From Rugamonas sp. A1-17 (GTDB taxonomy: Bacteria > Pseudomonadota > Gammaproteobacteria > Burkholderiales > Burkholderiaceae_D), in assembly GCA_025548565.1 (NCBI GenBank), contig JAJLPB010000007.1:186001-250000 (forward strand): a stretch of 64,000 nucleotides of DNA, in the 5' to 3' direction. Numbering within the stretch: position 1 is the stretch's first letter; the number at the start of each line of letters is the position of its first letter. This document shows, piece by piece, positions 1 to 8,353 of the stretch. The notes under the pieces were generated by a model. That model ran no database searches, was not told the DNA's origin, and saw nothing but the letters and a program-made list of their open reading frames with translations. The position numbers and the translations under genes were made by a program.

Positions 1-1
1 T

Positions 2-928
2 GCCGGCATGCTGACGGCGGCCGCATATTTCAACGAGGACTCGCCGGGCGAGCGCGAGATCCGCGAACTGGCGCATATGTTGTATCGGCGCGTGGACTGG
101 CAATGGATGCGCGGCCGCAACGGCTTGCTCTGCCACGGCTGGAAGCCGGAGCGCGGTTTCCTGCGCTGGCACTGGGAAGGCTACGACGAGGCGCTGATCC
201 TGTACATCCTGGCGCTCGGCTCGCCGACCCATCCGATTGGCCGCGACAGCTATGACGCATGGGCCAGCACCTACGAATGGAAGACGGTGCACGGCATCGA
301 CTACCTGTATGCCGGCCCCTTGTTCATTCATCAGATGTCGCACCTCTGGCTGGACCTGCGCGGCATCCGCGACGATTTCATGCGCGCGCACGATCTGGAC
401 TATTTCGAGAACAGCCGCCGCGCCGCCTATGTGCAGCAGCGCTACGCGATCGAGAATCCGCTTGGCTTTCCGGAGTACGGCGAACTGTGCTGGGGTTTCA
501 CGGCCAGCGACGGCCCCGGTCCCGCCAGCCGGAAGATCGGCGGCGTGCAGCGCAGGTTTTATGACTACGTGGCACGGAGCGCGCCGTACGGCCCGGACGA
601 CGGCACGCTGGCGCCCTGGGCGGTGGCGGCCAGTTTGCCATTCGCGCCGGAGATCGTCCTGCCCAGCATCGCGCACTTCCAGGGGCTGAACCTGTGCGAG
701 GCCAACCCCTACGGCTTCAAGGCCTCGTTCTCGACGGTCTTCCATCTGTGCGAGGCCGGCTGCCGGCGCTGGGTATCGCCTTACCACTTCGGCATCAACG
801 AAGGACCGACGGTCATCATGGTGGAAAATTACCTGAACGATTTTCCCTGGAACCTGCTGCGGAAAAATATTTATCTGCGCAATGGCTTGCGCAGCGCCGG
901 CTTCACCGGCGGCTGGCTGGACGCATAA
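2..928 (+). CDS. Glycoamylase-like domain protein, C-terminal part (cut by window edge)
   Basis: The reading frame is open at the left window edge, so the N-terminus is missing and the Met at position 8 is probably internal. The visible ~309 residues resemble the glycoamylase-like domain (Pfam PF10091), an (alpha/alpha)6-barrel found in 'glucoamylase family' proteins, GH144 endo-beta-1,2-glucanases and cyclic beta-glucan synthases. Recognisable blocks are YAGPLFIHQMSHLW, DYFENSRRA, the NP..FPEYGELCWGFTASDGP stretch and a final GPTVIMVENY. Substrate cannot be told from this part; beta-1,2-glucan or another glucan is plausible. The next gene starts 49 bp downstream on the same strand but is functionally unrelated. 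Confidence 0.75.
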   Translation, partial: AGMLTAAAYFNEDSPGEREIRELAHMLYRRVDWQWMRGRNGLLCHGWKPERGFLRWHWEGYDEALILYILALGSPTHPIGRDSYDAWASTYEWKTVHGIDYLYAGPLFIHQMSHLWLDLRGIRDDFMRAHDLDYFENSRRAAYVQQRYAIENPLGFPEYGELCWGFTASDGPGPASRKIGGVQRRFYDYVARSAPYGPDDGTLAPWAVAASLPFAPEIVLPSIAHFQGLNLCEANPYGFKASFSTVFHLCEAGCRRWVSPYHFGINEGPTVIMVENYLNDFPWNLLRKNIYLRNGLRSAGFTGGWLDA

Positions 929-977
929 GCCGCCGGGAGGCGATACAATCCTGCCTTTCCCCGGATGCTTTCTTCCC

Positions 978-1754
978 ATGACGATCCCAATTTCGATCCT
1001 TGACGCGCTGGACCGCGCAGATGCTTCGTGGCGTCCGTTGCTGGTGCAGGGACTGGAGGCCATGATGGCCGCCACGCCCGATTACCTGCCGCAATTGGCC
1101 GACGACCAGTACCTGCCCACCGAACAACGCCTGTTCGCCGCCTTCGCGCTGCCGCTGCAGCAGGTGCGCTACGTGCTGATCGGCGAAGGTCCGTATCCGC
1201 GCCCGGAGAGCGCCACCGGCGTCTGTTTCATGGACGGCGCGGTTGGCAGCCTGTGGTCGGACGAGCAGGGCGGCGGACTGTCCAAGCCGGTCAACAAGGC
1301 CACCTCGCTGCGCAATTTCATGAAGATGTTGTTGGTGGCCGACGGTCAGCTGGCGCCGGACAACACCGCCGGCGAGGCGATGGCCGCCGTCGCCGCCCGT
1401 GCCCGCGATAAATCGGGCAGCCACATCCAGACGCTGGCCGAAATGCAGCAGAAATTGATCCAACAGGGTTTTTTGCTGCTGAACGCCTCGCTGGTATTCC
1501 GCGGCCACGTAGCGCCCGTCAAGGACGCCAAAGCTTGGCTACCGTTCTTCGAGACAGTGATGGCCGGCCTGGCCGCCCAAGCGTCGGTCACGCCGACGAT
1601 GGTGTTGTGGGGGAAGATCGCTGAACTATTGAGCAAGCTGCCGGTCATGCAGGACTTCCCGCGCATCGTGGCGGAGCATCCCTACAACCTGAGCTTCATC
1701 GGCAACCAGGACATGCACCAGCTGTTCCAGCCCATGCAGTTGTTGAAACGGTAA
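978..1754 (+). CDS. Uracil-DNA glycosylase-like protein with altered motif
   Basis: This encodes a 258-residue protein resembling family-1 uracil-DNA glycosylases (Ung), which excise uracil from DNA. ATG 978 was chosen because the open frame upstream reads through the end of the preceding gene. The water-activating motif, GQDPYH in Ung, appears as GEGPYPR (residues 69-75), so Gly71 stands at the catalytic Asp position. The second motif, HPSPLS in Ung, is HPYNLSF near the C-terminus, keeping His and Ser. The LWSDEQGGGLSKPVNKATSL stretch corresponds to the region before the uracil-specificity Asn. The fold assignment is fairly safe. Catalytic activity is doubtful or mechanistically different, and a true ung is probably elsewhere on the chromosome. 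Confidence 0.72.
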   Translation: MTIPISILDALDRADASWRPLLVQGLEAMMAATPDYLPQLADDQYLPTEQRLFAAFALPLQQVRYVLIGEGPYPRPESATGVCFMDGAVGSLWSDEQGGGLSKPVNKATSLRNFMKMLLVADGQLAPDNTAGEAMAAVAARARDKSGSHIQTLAEMQQKLIQQGFLLLNASLVFRGHVAPVKDAKAWLPFFETVMAGLAAQASVTPTMVLWGKIAELLSKLPVMQDFPRIVAEHPYNLSFIGNQDMHQLFQPMQLLKR

Positions 1755-1804
1755 GTAACCCTTCGGGTAAAAGGCTCTCCGGGCAAACTTTGTTAAAGTT
1801 TGGT

Positions 1805-1829
1805 ATACTTGACTAAATCGATCAACTAA
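1805..1829 (+). promoter_or_regulatory. Probable type-1 IscR binding site
   Basis: The 25 bases starting ATACTTGACT and ending TCAACTAA match the E. coli type-1 IscR consensus (ATASYYGACTRWWWYAGTCRRSTAT) at 22 of 25 positions by eye. The site lies 69 bp before the iscR start and contains TTGACT, a possible -35 element. This suggests that [2Fe-2S]-IscR represses its own operon here, as in E. coli. No convincing -10 hexamer at 17 bp spacing was found. Confidence 0.6.
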
Positions 1830-1897
1830 TCAGCTCTTATGCAACACCGTGATTAGCGATGAGGTCGATATTTTAACCTAGTTGAACCGAGGTAGTG

Positions 1898-2374
1898 ATG
1901 CGTCTGACCACCAAAGGCCGTTTTGCTGTGACTGCGATGATCGATCTGGCTTTGCGCCAAGGCAAAGGCCCGGTCACGCTCTCCGGCATCAGCCAGCGCC
2001 AGGCCATCTCGTTGTCCTACCTGGAGCAGTTGTTCGGCAAGCTGCGCCGCCACGAGATCGTCGAATCGATCCGTGGTCCGGGCGGCGGCTACAGTCTGGC
2101 GCGCCGCGCCGACAAAGTCACCGTGGCCGACATCATCATCGCCGTCGATGAGCCGCTCGATGCGACTCAATGCGGCGGCAAGGAAAATTGCCACGGCGCG
2201 GACGCCGCCAGCGGCGCACGCTGCATGACCCACGAACTGTGGGCCACGCTGAACGAAAAAATGGTCGATTACCTGGATTCCGTGTCGCTGCAGGATCTGG
2301 TCGATCAACAGAAGCAAAAGAATGCTGAACAAAACGTGGTCGTGATGCACCGTAACCACGCCGCGCTTGGTTAA
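1898..2374 (+). CDS. iscR: Iron-sulfur cluster regulator IscR
   Basis: An Rrf2-family transcription factor of 158 residues that senses [2Fe-2S] status and controls the isc operon. The N-terminus MRLTTKGRFAVTAM is the typical winged-helix start, so ATG 1898 was preferred over GTG 1895. Cluster ligands are Cys92, Cys98 and Cys109, with His112 in CMTHELW; E. coli has Cys92, Cys98, Cys104 and His107. The loop between the second and third Cys is therefore five residues longer (AASGA-like insertion). It is the first gene of the operon, 26 bp before iscS, and a probable IscR operator lies upstream. Confidence 0.95.
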   Translation: MRLTTKGRFAVTAMIDLALRQGKGPVTLSGISQRQAISLSYLEQLFGKLRRHEIVESIRGPGGGYSLARRADKVTVADIIIAVDEPLDATQCGGKENCHGADAASGARCMTHELWATLNEKMVDYLDSVSLQDLVDQQKQKNAEQNVVVMHRNHAALG

Positions 2375-2400
2375 GAGAACTAGTTAACGGAGTAACCCAG

Positions 2401-3657
2401 ATGAACGCCCCTGAAAAAAACATCGCGCCAGTGAAGTTCCAGACCGCCCCGCATTTCCCGATCTACATGGACTACTCGGCCACCACGCCGATCGACCCAC
2501 GCGTCGCCGACATGATGATTCCCTACCTGCGCGAGCAGTTCGGCAATCCGGCCTCGCGCAGCCACATGTACGGCTGGACCGCGGAAAAAGCGGTGGAAGA
2601 GGCGCGCGGCCACGTCGCGGCGCTGGTCAATGCCGACCCGCGCGAAATCATCTGGACCTCCGGCGCCACCGAATCGAACAACCTGGCGATCAAGGGCGCG
2701 GCGCAGTTCTACAAGACCAAGGGCAAGCACATCATCACCGTCAAGACCGAGCACAAGGCAGTGCTGGACACGGTGCGCGAACTGGAACGCCAGGGCTTCG
2801 AGGCGACCTACCTGGAACCCCAGGACAACGGCCTGATCACCATCGAGCAGCTGACCGCGGCCATCCGCCCGGACACCATCCTGGTCTCCGTCATGCTGGT
2901 CAACAACGAGATCGGCGTGATCCAGCCGATCGACGAGATCGGCGCGCTGTGCCGCTCGAAAGGCATCATCTTCCACTGCGACGCCGCGCAAGCGACCGGC
3001 AAGGTGGTGATCGACCTGCAAAAAACCAAGTGCGACCTGATGACCTTCACCGCCCACAAGACCTACGGTCCTAAAGGCATCGGCGCGCTGTACGTTTGCC
3101 GCAAGCCGCGTGTGCGCATCGAAGCGCAAATGCACGGCGGCGGCCACGAGCGCGGCCTGCGCTCCGGCACCCTGCCGACCCACCAGATCGTTGGCATGGG
3201 CGAAGCCTTCCGCTTGGCCAAGGTGGAGATGGACAGCGAGATCGTCCGCATCAAAGGCCTGCGCGACCGCCTGGCCAAGGGCCTGCAGGAAATCGAAGAG
3301 ACCTACATCAACGGCGACATGGAACACCGCGTGCCGCACAACCTGAACGTCAGCTTCAACTACGTCGAAGGCGAGTCGCTGATCATGGCCGTGAAGGACC
3401 TGGCCGTGTCGTCCGGTTCGGCCTGCACCTCGGCCTCGCTGGAGCCATCGTACGTGCTGCGCGCCCTGGGCCGCAGCGACGAGCTGGCACATAGCTCGAT
3501 CCGTTTCACCATCGGCCGCTTCACCACCGAAGAGGACATCGACTTCGCCGTCAACCTGATGAAGTCCAAGGTACACAAACTGCGTGAGCTGTCGCCACTG
3601 TGGGACATGTTCAAAGACGGCATCGACATCAGCTCGATCCAATGGGCAGCCCACTAA
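2401..3657 (+). CDS. iscS: Cysteine desulfurase IscS
   Basis: A PLP-dependent aminotransferase-fold enzyme of 418 residues that removes sulfur from L-cysteine and passes it as a persulfide to IscU and other acceptors. The PLP lysine is Lys220 in TAHKTYGPKG, and the persulfide-carrying cysteine is Cys342 in SSGSACTSASLEPS. The protein is slightly longer than E. coli IscS (404) because of about 16 extra N-terminal residues before FPIYMDYSATTP. The start is supported by GGAG a few bases upstream. It is the second gene of the isc operon, 24 bp before iscU. Confidence 0.97.
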   Translation: MNAPEKNIAPVKFQTAPHFPIYMDYSATTPIDPRVADMMIPYLREQFGNPASRSHMYGWTAEKAVEEARGHVAALVNADPREIIWTSGATESNNLAIKGAAQFYKTKGKHIITVKTEHKAVLDTVRELERQGFEATYLEPQDNGLITIEQLTAAIRPDTILVSVMLVNNEIGVIQPIDEIGALCRSKGIIFHCDAAQATGKVVIDLQKTKCDLMTFTAHKTYGPKGIGALYVCRKPRVRIEAQMHGGGHERGLRSGTLPTHQIVGMGEAFRLAKVEMDSEIVRIKGLRDRLAKGLQEIEETYINGDMEHRVPHNLNVSFNYVEGESLIMAVKDLAVSSGSACTSASLEPSYVLRALGRSDELAHSSIRFTIGRFTTEEDIDFAVNLMKSKVHKLRELSPLWDMFKDGIDISSIQWAAH

Positions 3658-3681
3658 TTATTCAGATACAGGAGCATCAAA

Positions 3682-4071
3682 ATGGCTTACTCGGAAAAAG
3701 TGTTGGACCACTATGAAAATCCACGCAACGTGGGCGCGTTCGAAAAGGGCGACGAGACCGTCGGCACCGGCATGGTCGGCGCGCCGGCCTGCGGCGACGT
3801 GATGAAGCTGCAGATCAAGGTCGGCGCCGATGGCCTGATCGAAGACGCGAAGTTCAAGACCTACGGCTGCGGTTCGGCCATCGCATCGAGCTCGCTGGTG
3901 ACCGAATGGGTCAAGGGCAAGACGCTGGACCAGGCGCTGGCCATCAAGAACACCCAGATCGCTGAAGAGCTGGCGCTGCCGCCGGTGAAAATCCACTGCT
4001 CGATCCTGGCGGAAGACGCCATCAAGGCAGCGGTACTGGACTACCAGACCAAGCACCCAGTCGCGGCCTAA
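3682..4071 (+). CDS. iscU: Iron-sulfur cluster scaffold IscU
   Basis: The 129-residue scaffold on which [2Fe-2S] clusters are built from IscS sulfur and iron. The three cluster cysteines sit in GAPACGDVMKL, TYGCGSAIASSS and KIHCSILAEDA, and the Asp of the first motif is kept. LPPVK just before the third Cys is the recognition motif for the chaperone HscA, which is encoded downstream. Length and sequence are typical of the family. A strong hairpin follows the stop codon before iscA. Confidence 0.98.
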   Translation: MAYSEKVLDHYENPRNVGAFEKGDETVGTGMVGAPACGDVMKLQIKVGADGLIEDAKFKTYGCGSAIASSSLVTEWVKGKTLDQALAIKNTQIAEELALPPVKIHCSILAEDAIKAAVLDYQTKHPVAA

Positions 4072-4082
4072 GTCTGTTTTAA

Positions 4083-4106
4083 CCGGCGGCGTTAAATCGC
4101 CGCCGG
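4083..4106 (+). other. Perfect GC-rich hairpin between iscU and iscA
   Basis: An inverted repeat with 9-bp perfect arms (CCGGCGGCG / CGCCGCCGG) and a 6-base loop TTAAAT fills most of the iscU-iscA spacer. It has no T-tract, so it is not a classical terminator. It could stabilise the upstream iscRSU message or set the ratio of upstream to downstream products. Confidence 0.6.
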
Positions 4107-4119
4107 CACGGAGAATCAA

Positions 4120-4443
4120 ATGGCAATCACCCTGACCGAAAAAGCAGCCAAGCATATCAACCGCTACATCGAACGCCGTGGTAAAGGCGTCGGCCTGCGT
4201 TTTGGCGTGCGTACCACCGGCTGCTCGGGCCTGGCCTACAAGCTGGAATACGTGGACGAAGTCGCGCCGGAAGACAGCGTGTTCGAATCGCACGGCGTCA
4301 AAGTATTCGTCGATCCGAAAAGCCTGCCGTACATCGACGGCACCGAGCTCGATTTCGCGCGCGAAGGCTTGAACGAAGGCTTCAAGTTCCATAACCCGAA
4401 CGAGAAAGACGCTTGCGGTTGCGGCGAGAGCTTCCGCATCTGA
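4120..4443 (+). CDS. iscA: A-type iron-sulfur carrier IscA
   Basis: A 107-residue A-type carrier that takes Fe-S clusters (or iron) to apoproteins. The three conserved cysteines are present, one in TTGCSGLAYKLEY and two in DACGCGESF at the C-terminus, which is the normal C-x(~63)-C-x-C pattern. Length equals the family's usual size. It lies between iscU and hscB in the standard isc order, and its stop is only 6 bp before hscB. Confidence 0.97.
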   Translation: MAITLTEKAAKHINRYIERRGKGVGLRFGVRTTGCSGLAYKLEYVDEVAPEDSVFESHGVKVFVDPKSLPYIDGTELDFAREGLNEGFKFHNPNEKDACGCGESFRI

Positions 4444-4449
4444 TAAGCC

Positions 4450-4965
4450 ATGCAAAATCACTTTGAGTTGTTCAATCTGCCGCAGCAGTTTGCCGTGGAC
4501 GCGGGGGCGCTGGACAGTGCCTACCGCGACGTGCAGGGCCGCGTCCATCCCGACAAATTCGTCAATGCCACCGACGCCGAGAAGCGCGTCGCCATGCAGT
4601 GGGCCACGCGCGCCAACGAAGCCTACCAGACCCTGAAGAATCCGCAGAAACGCGCGCAGTACATGTGCGAGTTGAACGGCGTCGATTTGCAGACCGAGTC
4701 CAACACGGCGATGCCGATGGCCTTCCTGATGCAGCAGATGGAATGGCGCGAAGAGCTGGGCGACGCCCGCGCCGCCAAGGACAGCGACGCGCTGGAAGCG
4801 CTGGACAAGCAGCTGCGCAACGAACGCAAGGCGCGCCTGGCGGAAATCGAAAAACAGATCGACGCTCGCGATTTCCACGCGGCCGCGCAAGGCGTGCGCG
4901 CGCTGATGTTCCTTGAAAAATTCGGCGAAGAAGTCCGCTTCGCCTTCGAAGCAATCGAAGCCTGA
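4450..4965 (+). CDS. hscB: Fe-S cluster co-chaperone HscB
   Basis: A 171-residue J-type co-chaperone that delivers IscU to HscA and stimulates its ATPase. The N-terminal J domain (about residues 1-75) carries the essential HPD tripeptide in GRVHPDKFVN. The C-terminal part (about 85-171) is the helical HSCB domain that binds IscU, with the pattern AFLMQQMEWREELGDA. Size and order in the operon are standard. Confidence 0.96.
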   Translation: MQNHFELFNLPQQFAVDAGALDSAYRDVQGRVHPDKFVNATDAEKRVAMQWATRANEAYQTLKNPQKRAQYMCELNGVDLQTESNTAMPMAFLMQQMEWREELGDARAAKDSDALEALDKQLRNERKARLAEIEKQIDARDFHAAAQGVRALMFLEKFGEEVRFAFEAIEA

Positions 4966-5018
4966 GCGCCGCGCCGCGCGCGCGCCTCGGCAGACAAGAT
5001 AAGAATACAGGTCCATCC

Positions 5019-6899
5019 ATGGCACTTCTGCAAATATCCGAACCAGGCATGTCCACCGCTCCGCACCAGCACCGGCTGGCGGTCGGTATCGACCTGGGCA
5101 CCACCAATTCGCTGGTCGCCACGGTGCGCAACAGCATTCCAGAAGTGCTCAGCGATGAGGAAGGCCGCCCGCTGCTGCCTTCCGTGGTGCGCTATCTGCC
5201 CAACGGCCATGCCAATATCGGCTACAAGGCGCAGGCCGCGCAGACCGTCGATCCGAAGAACACCATCGTTTCCGTCAAGCGCTTCATGGGCCGCGGCCTG
5301 GCCGATATCGCTTACGCGGAAAACATGCCCTACGATTTCCAGGACACCCCTGGCATGGTGCAGCTGAAGACCATCGCCGGCGTCAAGAGCCCGGTCGAAG
5401 TGTCGGCGCAGATCCTGGCCACGCTGCGCCAGCGCGCCGAAGATTCGCTGGGCGACGATCTGGTGGGTGCGGTCATCACCGTGCCGGCTTACTTCGACGA
5501 CGCGCAGCGCCAGGCCACCAAGGATGCGGCGCAGCTGGCTGGCATCAACGTGCTGCGCCTGCTGAGCGAGCCGACCGCCGCCGCTATCGCCTACGGCCTG
5601 GATAACGGTTCGGAAGGTTTGTACGCCGTCTACGATCTGGGCGGCGGCACCTTCGATATCTCCATCCTCAAGTTGAGCAAGGGCGTGTTCGAGGTGTTGT
5701 CCACCGGCGGCGACTCCGCGCTGGGCGGCGACGATTTCGATCACCGCCTGTTCTGCTACATTCACCAGCAGGAAAAACTGGCGCCGCTGTCGGACGAAGA
5801 CACCGCCGTCTTGATGGTCAAGGCGCGTGAGGCGAAGGAACTGCTGTCGACCAAGTCCGAAGTGACCGTGGACGCGGTGCTCGGCTCGGGCGAGGAAGTG
5901 CATCTGAAGATCACCGCCGAGACCTTCCAGGAGATCACCAGGCACCTGATCGAGAAGACCATGAAGGCCATCAAGAAAGCGCTGCGCGACGCGAACGTCG
6001 ATGCGGACGATATCGATGGCGTGGTCATGGTCGGCGGCGCGACCCGCATGCCGCACGTGCAGCGCGCGGTCAGCGAATACTTCCACACCATCCCGCACGC
6101 GAACATCGACCCGGACAAGGTCGTGGCGTTGGGCGCGGCGGTGCAGGCCAATCTGTTGGCCGGCAACCGCGCGCCGGGCGACGACTGGCTGCTGCTGGAT
6201 GTGATCCCGCTGTCGCTGGGCATCGAGACCATGGGCGGCCTGGTCGAGAAGATCATCCCGCGCAATTCGACCATCCCATGCGCCCGCGCGCAGGAGTTCA
6301 CCACGTTTAAGGATGGCCAGACCGCCTTGGCGGTGCACGTGCTGCAGGGCGAGCGTGAGCTGGTGTCCGACTGTCGTTCGCTGGCGCGCTTCGAGCTGCG
6401 CGGCATTCCGCCGATGGTGGCCGGCGCCGCGCGCATCCGCATCACATATCAGGTGGATGCGGACGGCCTGCTGTCGGTGTCCGCGCGCGAGCTGCGCTCC
6501 GGCGTGGAAGCATCGATCGTCGTCAAGCCGGCATATGGCCTGGGTGACGACGACGTCGCGCGCATGCTGCAGGATTCGTACAAGTCGGCCGATGTGGACA
6601 TGGTCGCCCGCGCACTGCGCGAAGAGCAGGTCGAGGCCGAGCGCATCATGCTGGCGACCCAATCGGCGCTGGATGAAGACGCGGGCTTGCTGAGCGATGA
6701 AGAGCGCGCGGCGGTCGATACGTTGATGAACAAGGTACGCGACGTGGTTGCGCAATCGCAGACCGGCGCCGCCGATCACGCGGCGGTGAAGTCCGCCGTC
6801 GAAGCGCTGGCCAACGGCACCGAGGAATTCGCATCGCGCCGCATGGATCGCAGCGTGCGCAGCGCACTGGCCGGCAAGACGCTGGACCAGGTAGTTTAA
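5019..6899 (+). CDS. hscA: Fe-S cluster chaperone HscA
   Basis: A 626-residue Hsp70-family ATPase specialised for IscU; it releases the cluster from IscU to acceptor proteins. The start MALLQISEPGMSTAPHQHR matches known HscA N-termini, so ATG 5019 was kept. The ATPase domain (about 20-385) has GIDLGTTNSLVATV, VYDLGGGTFDIS and VVMVGGATRMP. The substrate-binding domain follows (about 390-510) and a helical lid ends the protein. It sits in normal order between hscB and fdx. Confidence 0.97.
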   Translation: MALLQISEPGMSTAPHQHRLAVGIDLGTTNSLVATVRNSIPEVLSDEEGRPLLPSVVRYLPNGHANIGYKAQAAQTVDPKNTIVSVKRFMGRGLADIAYAENMPYDFQDTPGMVQLKTIAGVKSPVEVSAQILATLRQRAEDSLGDDLVGAVITVPAYFDDAQRQATKDAAQLAGINVLRLLSEPTAAAIAYGLDNGSEGLYAVYDLGGGTFDISILKLSKGVFEVLSTGGDSALGGDDFDHRLFCYIHQQEKLAPLSDEDTAVLMVKAREAKELLSTKSEVTVDAVLGSGEEVHLKITAETFQEITRHLIEKTMKAIKKALRDANVDADDIDGVVMVGGATRMPHVQRAVSEYFHTIPHANIDPDKVVALGAAVQANLLAGNRAPGDDWLLLDVIPLSLGIETMGGLVEKIIPRNSTIPCARAQEFTTFKDGQTALAVHVLQGERELVSDCRSLARFELRGIPPMVAGAARIRITYQVDADGLLSVSARELRSGVEASIVVKPAYGLGDDDVARMLQDSYKSADVDMVARALREEQVEAERIMLATQSALDEDAGLLSDEERAAVDTLMNKVRDVVAQSQTGAADHAAVKSAVEALANGTEEFASRRMDRSVRSALAGKTLDQVV

Positions 6900-6918
6900 A
6901 CAAACCTAGAGGTATCAA

Positions 6919-7260
6919 GTGCCACAAATCGTATTCCTGCCCCACGCAAAACTGTGCCCGGACGGCGCCGTCATCGAAGCCGAAGCCGGCAAGACGCTGT
7001 GCGACGTCATGCTTGAAAATGACATCCACATCGAGCACGCCTGCGAAAAGTCCTGCGCCTGCACCACCTGCCACGTGCTGGTGCGCGAAGGATTCAACTC
7101 GCTGAACGAAGCCTCCGAGACCGAGGAAGACCTACTGGACAAAGCCTGGGGCCTGGAAGCCGTGTCGCGCCTGTCGTGCCAGGCCGTGGTGGCGGACGAG
7201 GACCTGGTCGTCGAGATCCCGAAATACACCATCAATCACGCAAGCGAAGGCGGGCACTGA
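6919..7260 (+). CDS. fdx: ISC-type [2Fe-2S] ferredoxin Fdx
   Basis: A 113-residue adrenodoxin-like ferredoxin that supplies electrons for cluster assembly on IscU. Cluster cysteines are in the segment CEKSCACTTCHVLV plus the distal LSCQAVV, which is the C-x5-C-x2-C ... C arrangement of ISC ferredoxins. The start codon is GTG or the ATG-equivalent annotated at 6919, preceded by an AGAGGT ribosome-binding site. It lies 19 bp after hscA and 1 bp before iscX. Confidence 0.96.
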   Translation: MPQIVFLPHAKLCPDGAVIEAEAGKTLCDVMLENDIHIEHACEKSCACTTCHVLVREGFNSLNEASETEEDLLDKAWGLEAVSRLSCQAVVADEDLVVEIPKYTINHASEGGH

Positions 7261-7261
7261 G

Positions 7262-7456
7262 ATGAAGTGGACCGACATCACCGCGATTGCGGAAGCGCTC
7301 TACGATAAGCACCCGGACATCGATCCGGCGACTATCCGCTTCACCGATCTGCACAACTGGATCGTCGACCTCGAAGAGTTCGACGACGACCACACGCGCG
7401 GTGGTGAAAAAGTCCTCGAGGCGATACAGCAGGCGTGGATCGATGAAGCCAATTAA
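7262..7456 (+). CDS. iscX: Fe-S assembly protein IscX
   Basis: A 64-residue acidic protein (IscX/YfhJ), thought to bind IscS and act as an iron-dependent modulator of cluster assembly. The family hallmarks MKWTDITAIAEALYD, DPATIRFTDLHNWI and a Glu/Asp-rich middle are all present. It is the last classical isc gene. The following methyltransferase gene begins inside its 3' end, which suggests translational coupling. Confidence 0.96.
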   Translation: MKWTDITAIAEALYDKHPDIDPATIRFTDLHNWIVDLEEFDDDHTRGGEKVLEAIQQAWIDEAN

Positions 7457-8333
7457 GCAAGCGACCAGGATCGGCGCAACCGTCACCGGCGCGGACAATA
7501 TGCCGGAAATCCGCGAAGGCCAGACCGTCGCGCTGCTGCAAGAGCTGCACATCCTCACCCGCGATGGCAAGATGAACCAGGACAGCCGCCGCAAGCTGAA
7601 ACAGGTCTACCACCTGTACCAGTTCATCGAGCCGCTGCTGAAGGAAGTGCTGGCCGAGAAGGAGAGCGTGTCGCTGGTGGACCATGGCGCCGGCAAGTCC
7701 TACCTCGGCTTCATCATCTACGACCTGTTCTTCAAGGCGCTGAACGACAGCTCGCACATCTATGGCATCGAAACCCGCGAAGAGCTGGTGGCGCGTTCGC
7801 AGGAACTGGCCAAGCAGTTCAACTTCCCCGGCATGTCCTTCCTGCCGCTGTCGGTGGCCGAGTCCACCGAATCGAAGCTGCTGCCGGACCAGATCGACGT
7901 CGTCACCGCGCTCCACGCCTGCAACACGGCGACCGACGACGCCATCCACTTCGCATTGAAGAAAAAGGCCAAGTACATGGTGCTGGTGCCGTGCTGCCAG
8001 GCGGAGGTCGCGTCGGTGCTGAAGAAGAACAAGGGCAAGTCGCTGGCCAGGTCGGCGCTGACCGAGATCTGGCGCCACCCGATCCACACGCGCGAATTCG
8101 GCAGCCAGATCACCAACGTGCTGCGCTGCCTGCAACTGGAAGCGCACGGCTACCAGGTCAACGTGACAGAGCTGGTGGGCTGGGAGCATTCGATGAAGAA
8201 TGAACTGATCATCGCCACCTACAAGAACCTGCCGCGCCAACGACCGTCGGAGCGTTTGCAGGAAGTGCTGGAGACCTTGGGGCTGGAGGAGATGGGCAAC
8301 CGATTCTTCACACAGCAGGTAGCAAAACAGTAA
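7443..8333 (+). CDS. Class I SAM-dependent methyltransferase (Methyltransf_32-like)
   Basis: Starting at ATG 7443 (MKPIKQATR) it overlaps iscX by 14 bp and gives 296 residues; ATG 7500 (MPEIREGQT) is a possible later start. The SAM-binding glycine motif is VDHGAGKSYLGFIIYDLF. A second block reads ALHACNTATDDAI and is followed by LVPCCQAEV, a PCCQ signature seen in the Methyltransf_32 family that includes eukaryotic GSTCD. The substrate is unknown; RNA or protein is possible. Its overlap with the isc operon is notable, but no Fe-S motif beyond the Cys pair is obvious. Confidence 0.8.
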   Translation: MKPIKQATRIGATVTGADNMPEIREGQTVALLQELHILTRDGKMNQDSRRKLKQVYHLYQFIEPLLKEVLAEKESVSLVDHGAGKSYLGFIIYDLFFKALNDSSHIYGIETREELVARSQELAKQFNFPGMSFLPLSVAESTESKLLPDQIDVVTALHACNTATDDAIHFALKKKAKYMVLVPCCQAEVASVLKKNKGKSLARSALTEIWRHPIHTREFGSQITNVLRCLQLEAHGYQVNVTELVGWEHSMKNELIIATYKNLPRQRPSERLQEVLETLGLEEMGNRFFTQQVAKQ

Positions 8334-8353
8334 ATCAGAAGGGGCAGGGAACG

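Noticed and set aside
4623..6779. 718-residue minus-strand open frame opposite hscA
   Set aside because: Antisense shadow of hscB/hscA; composition is not protein-like.
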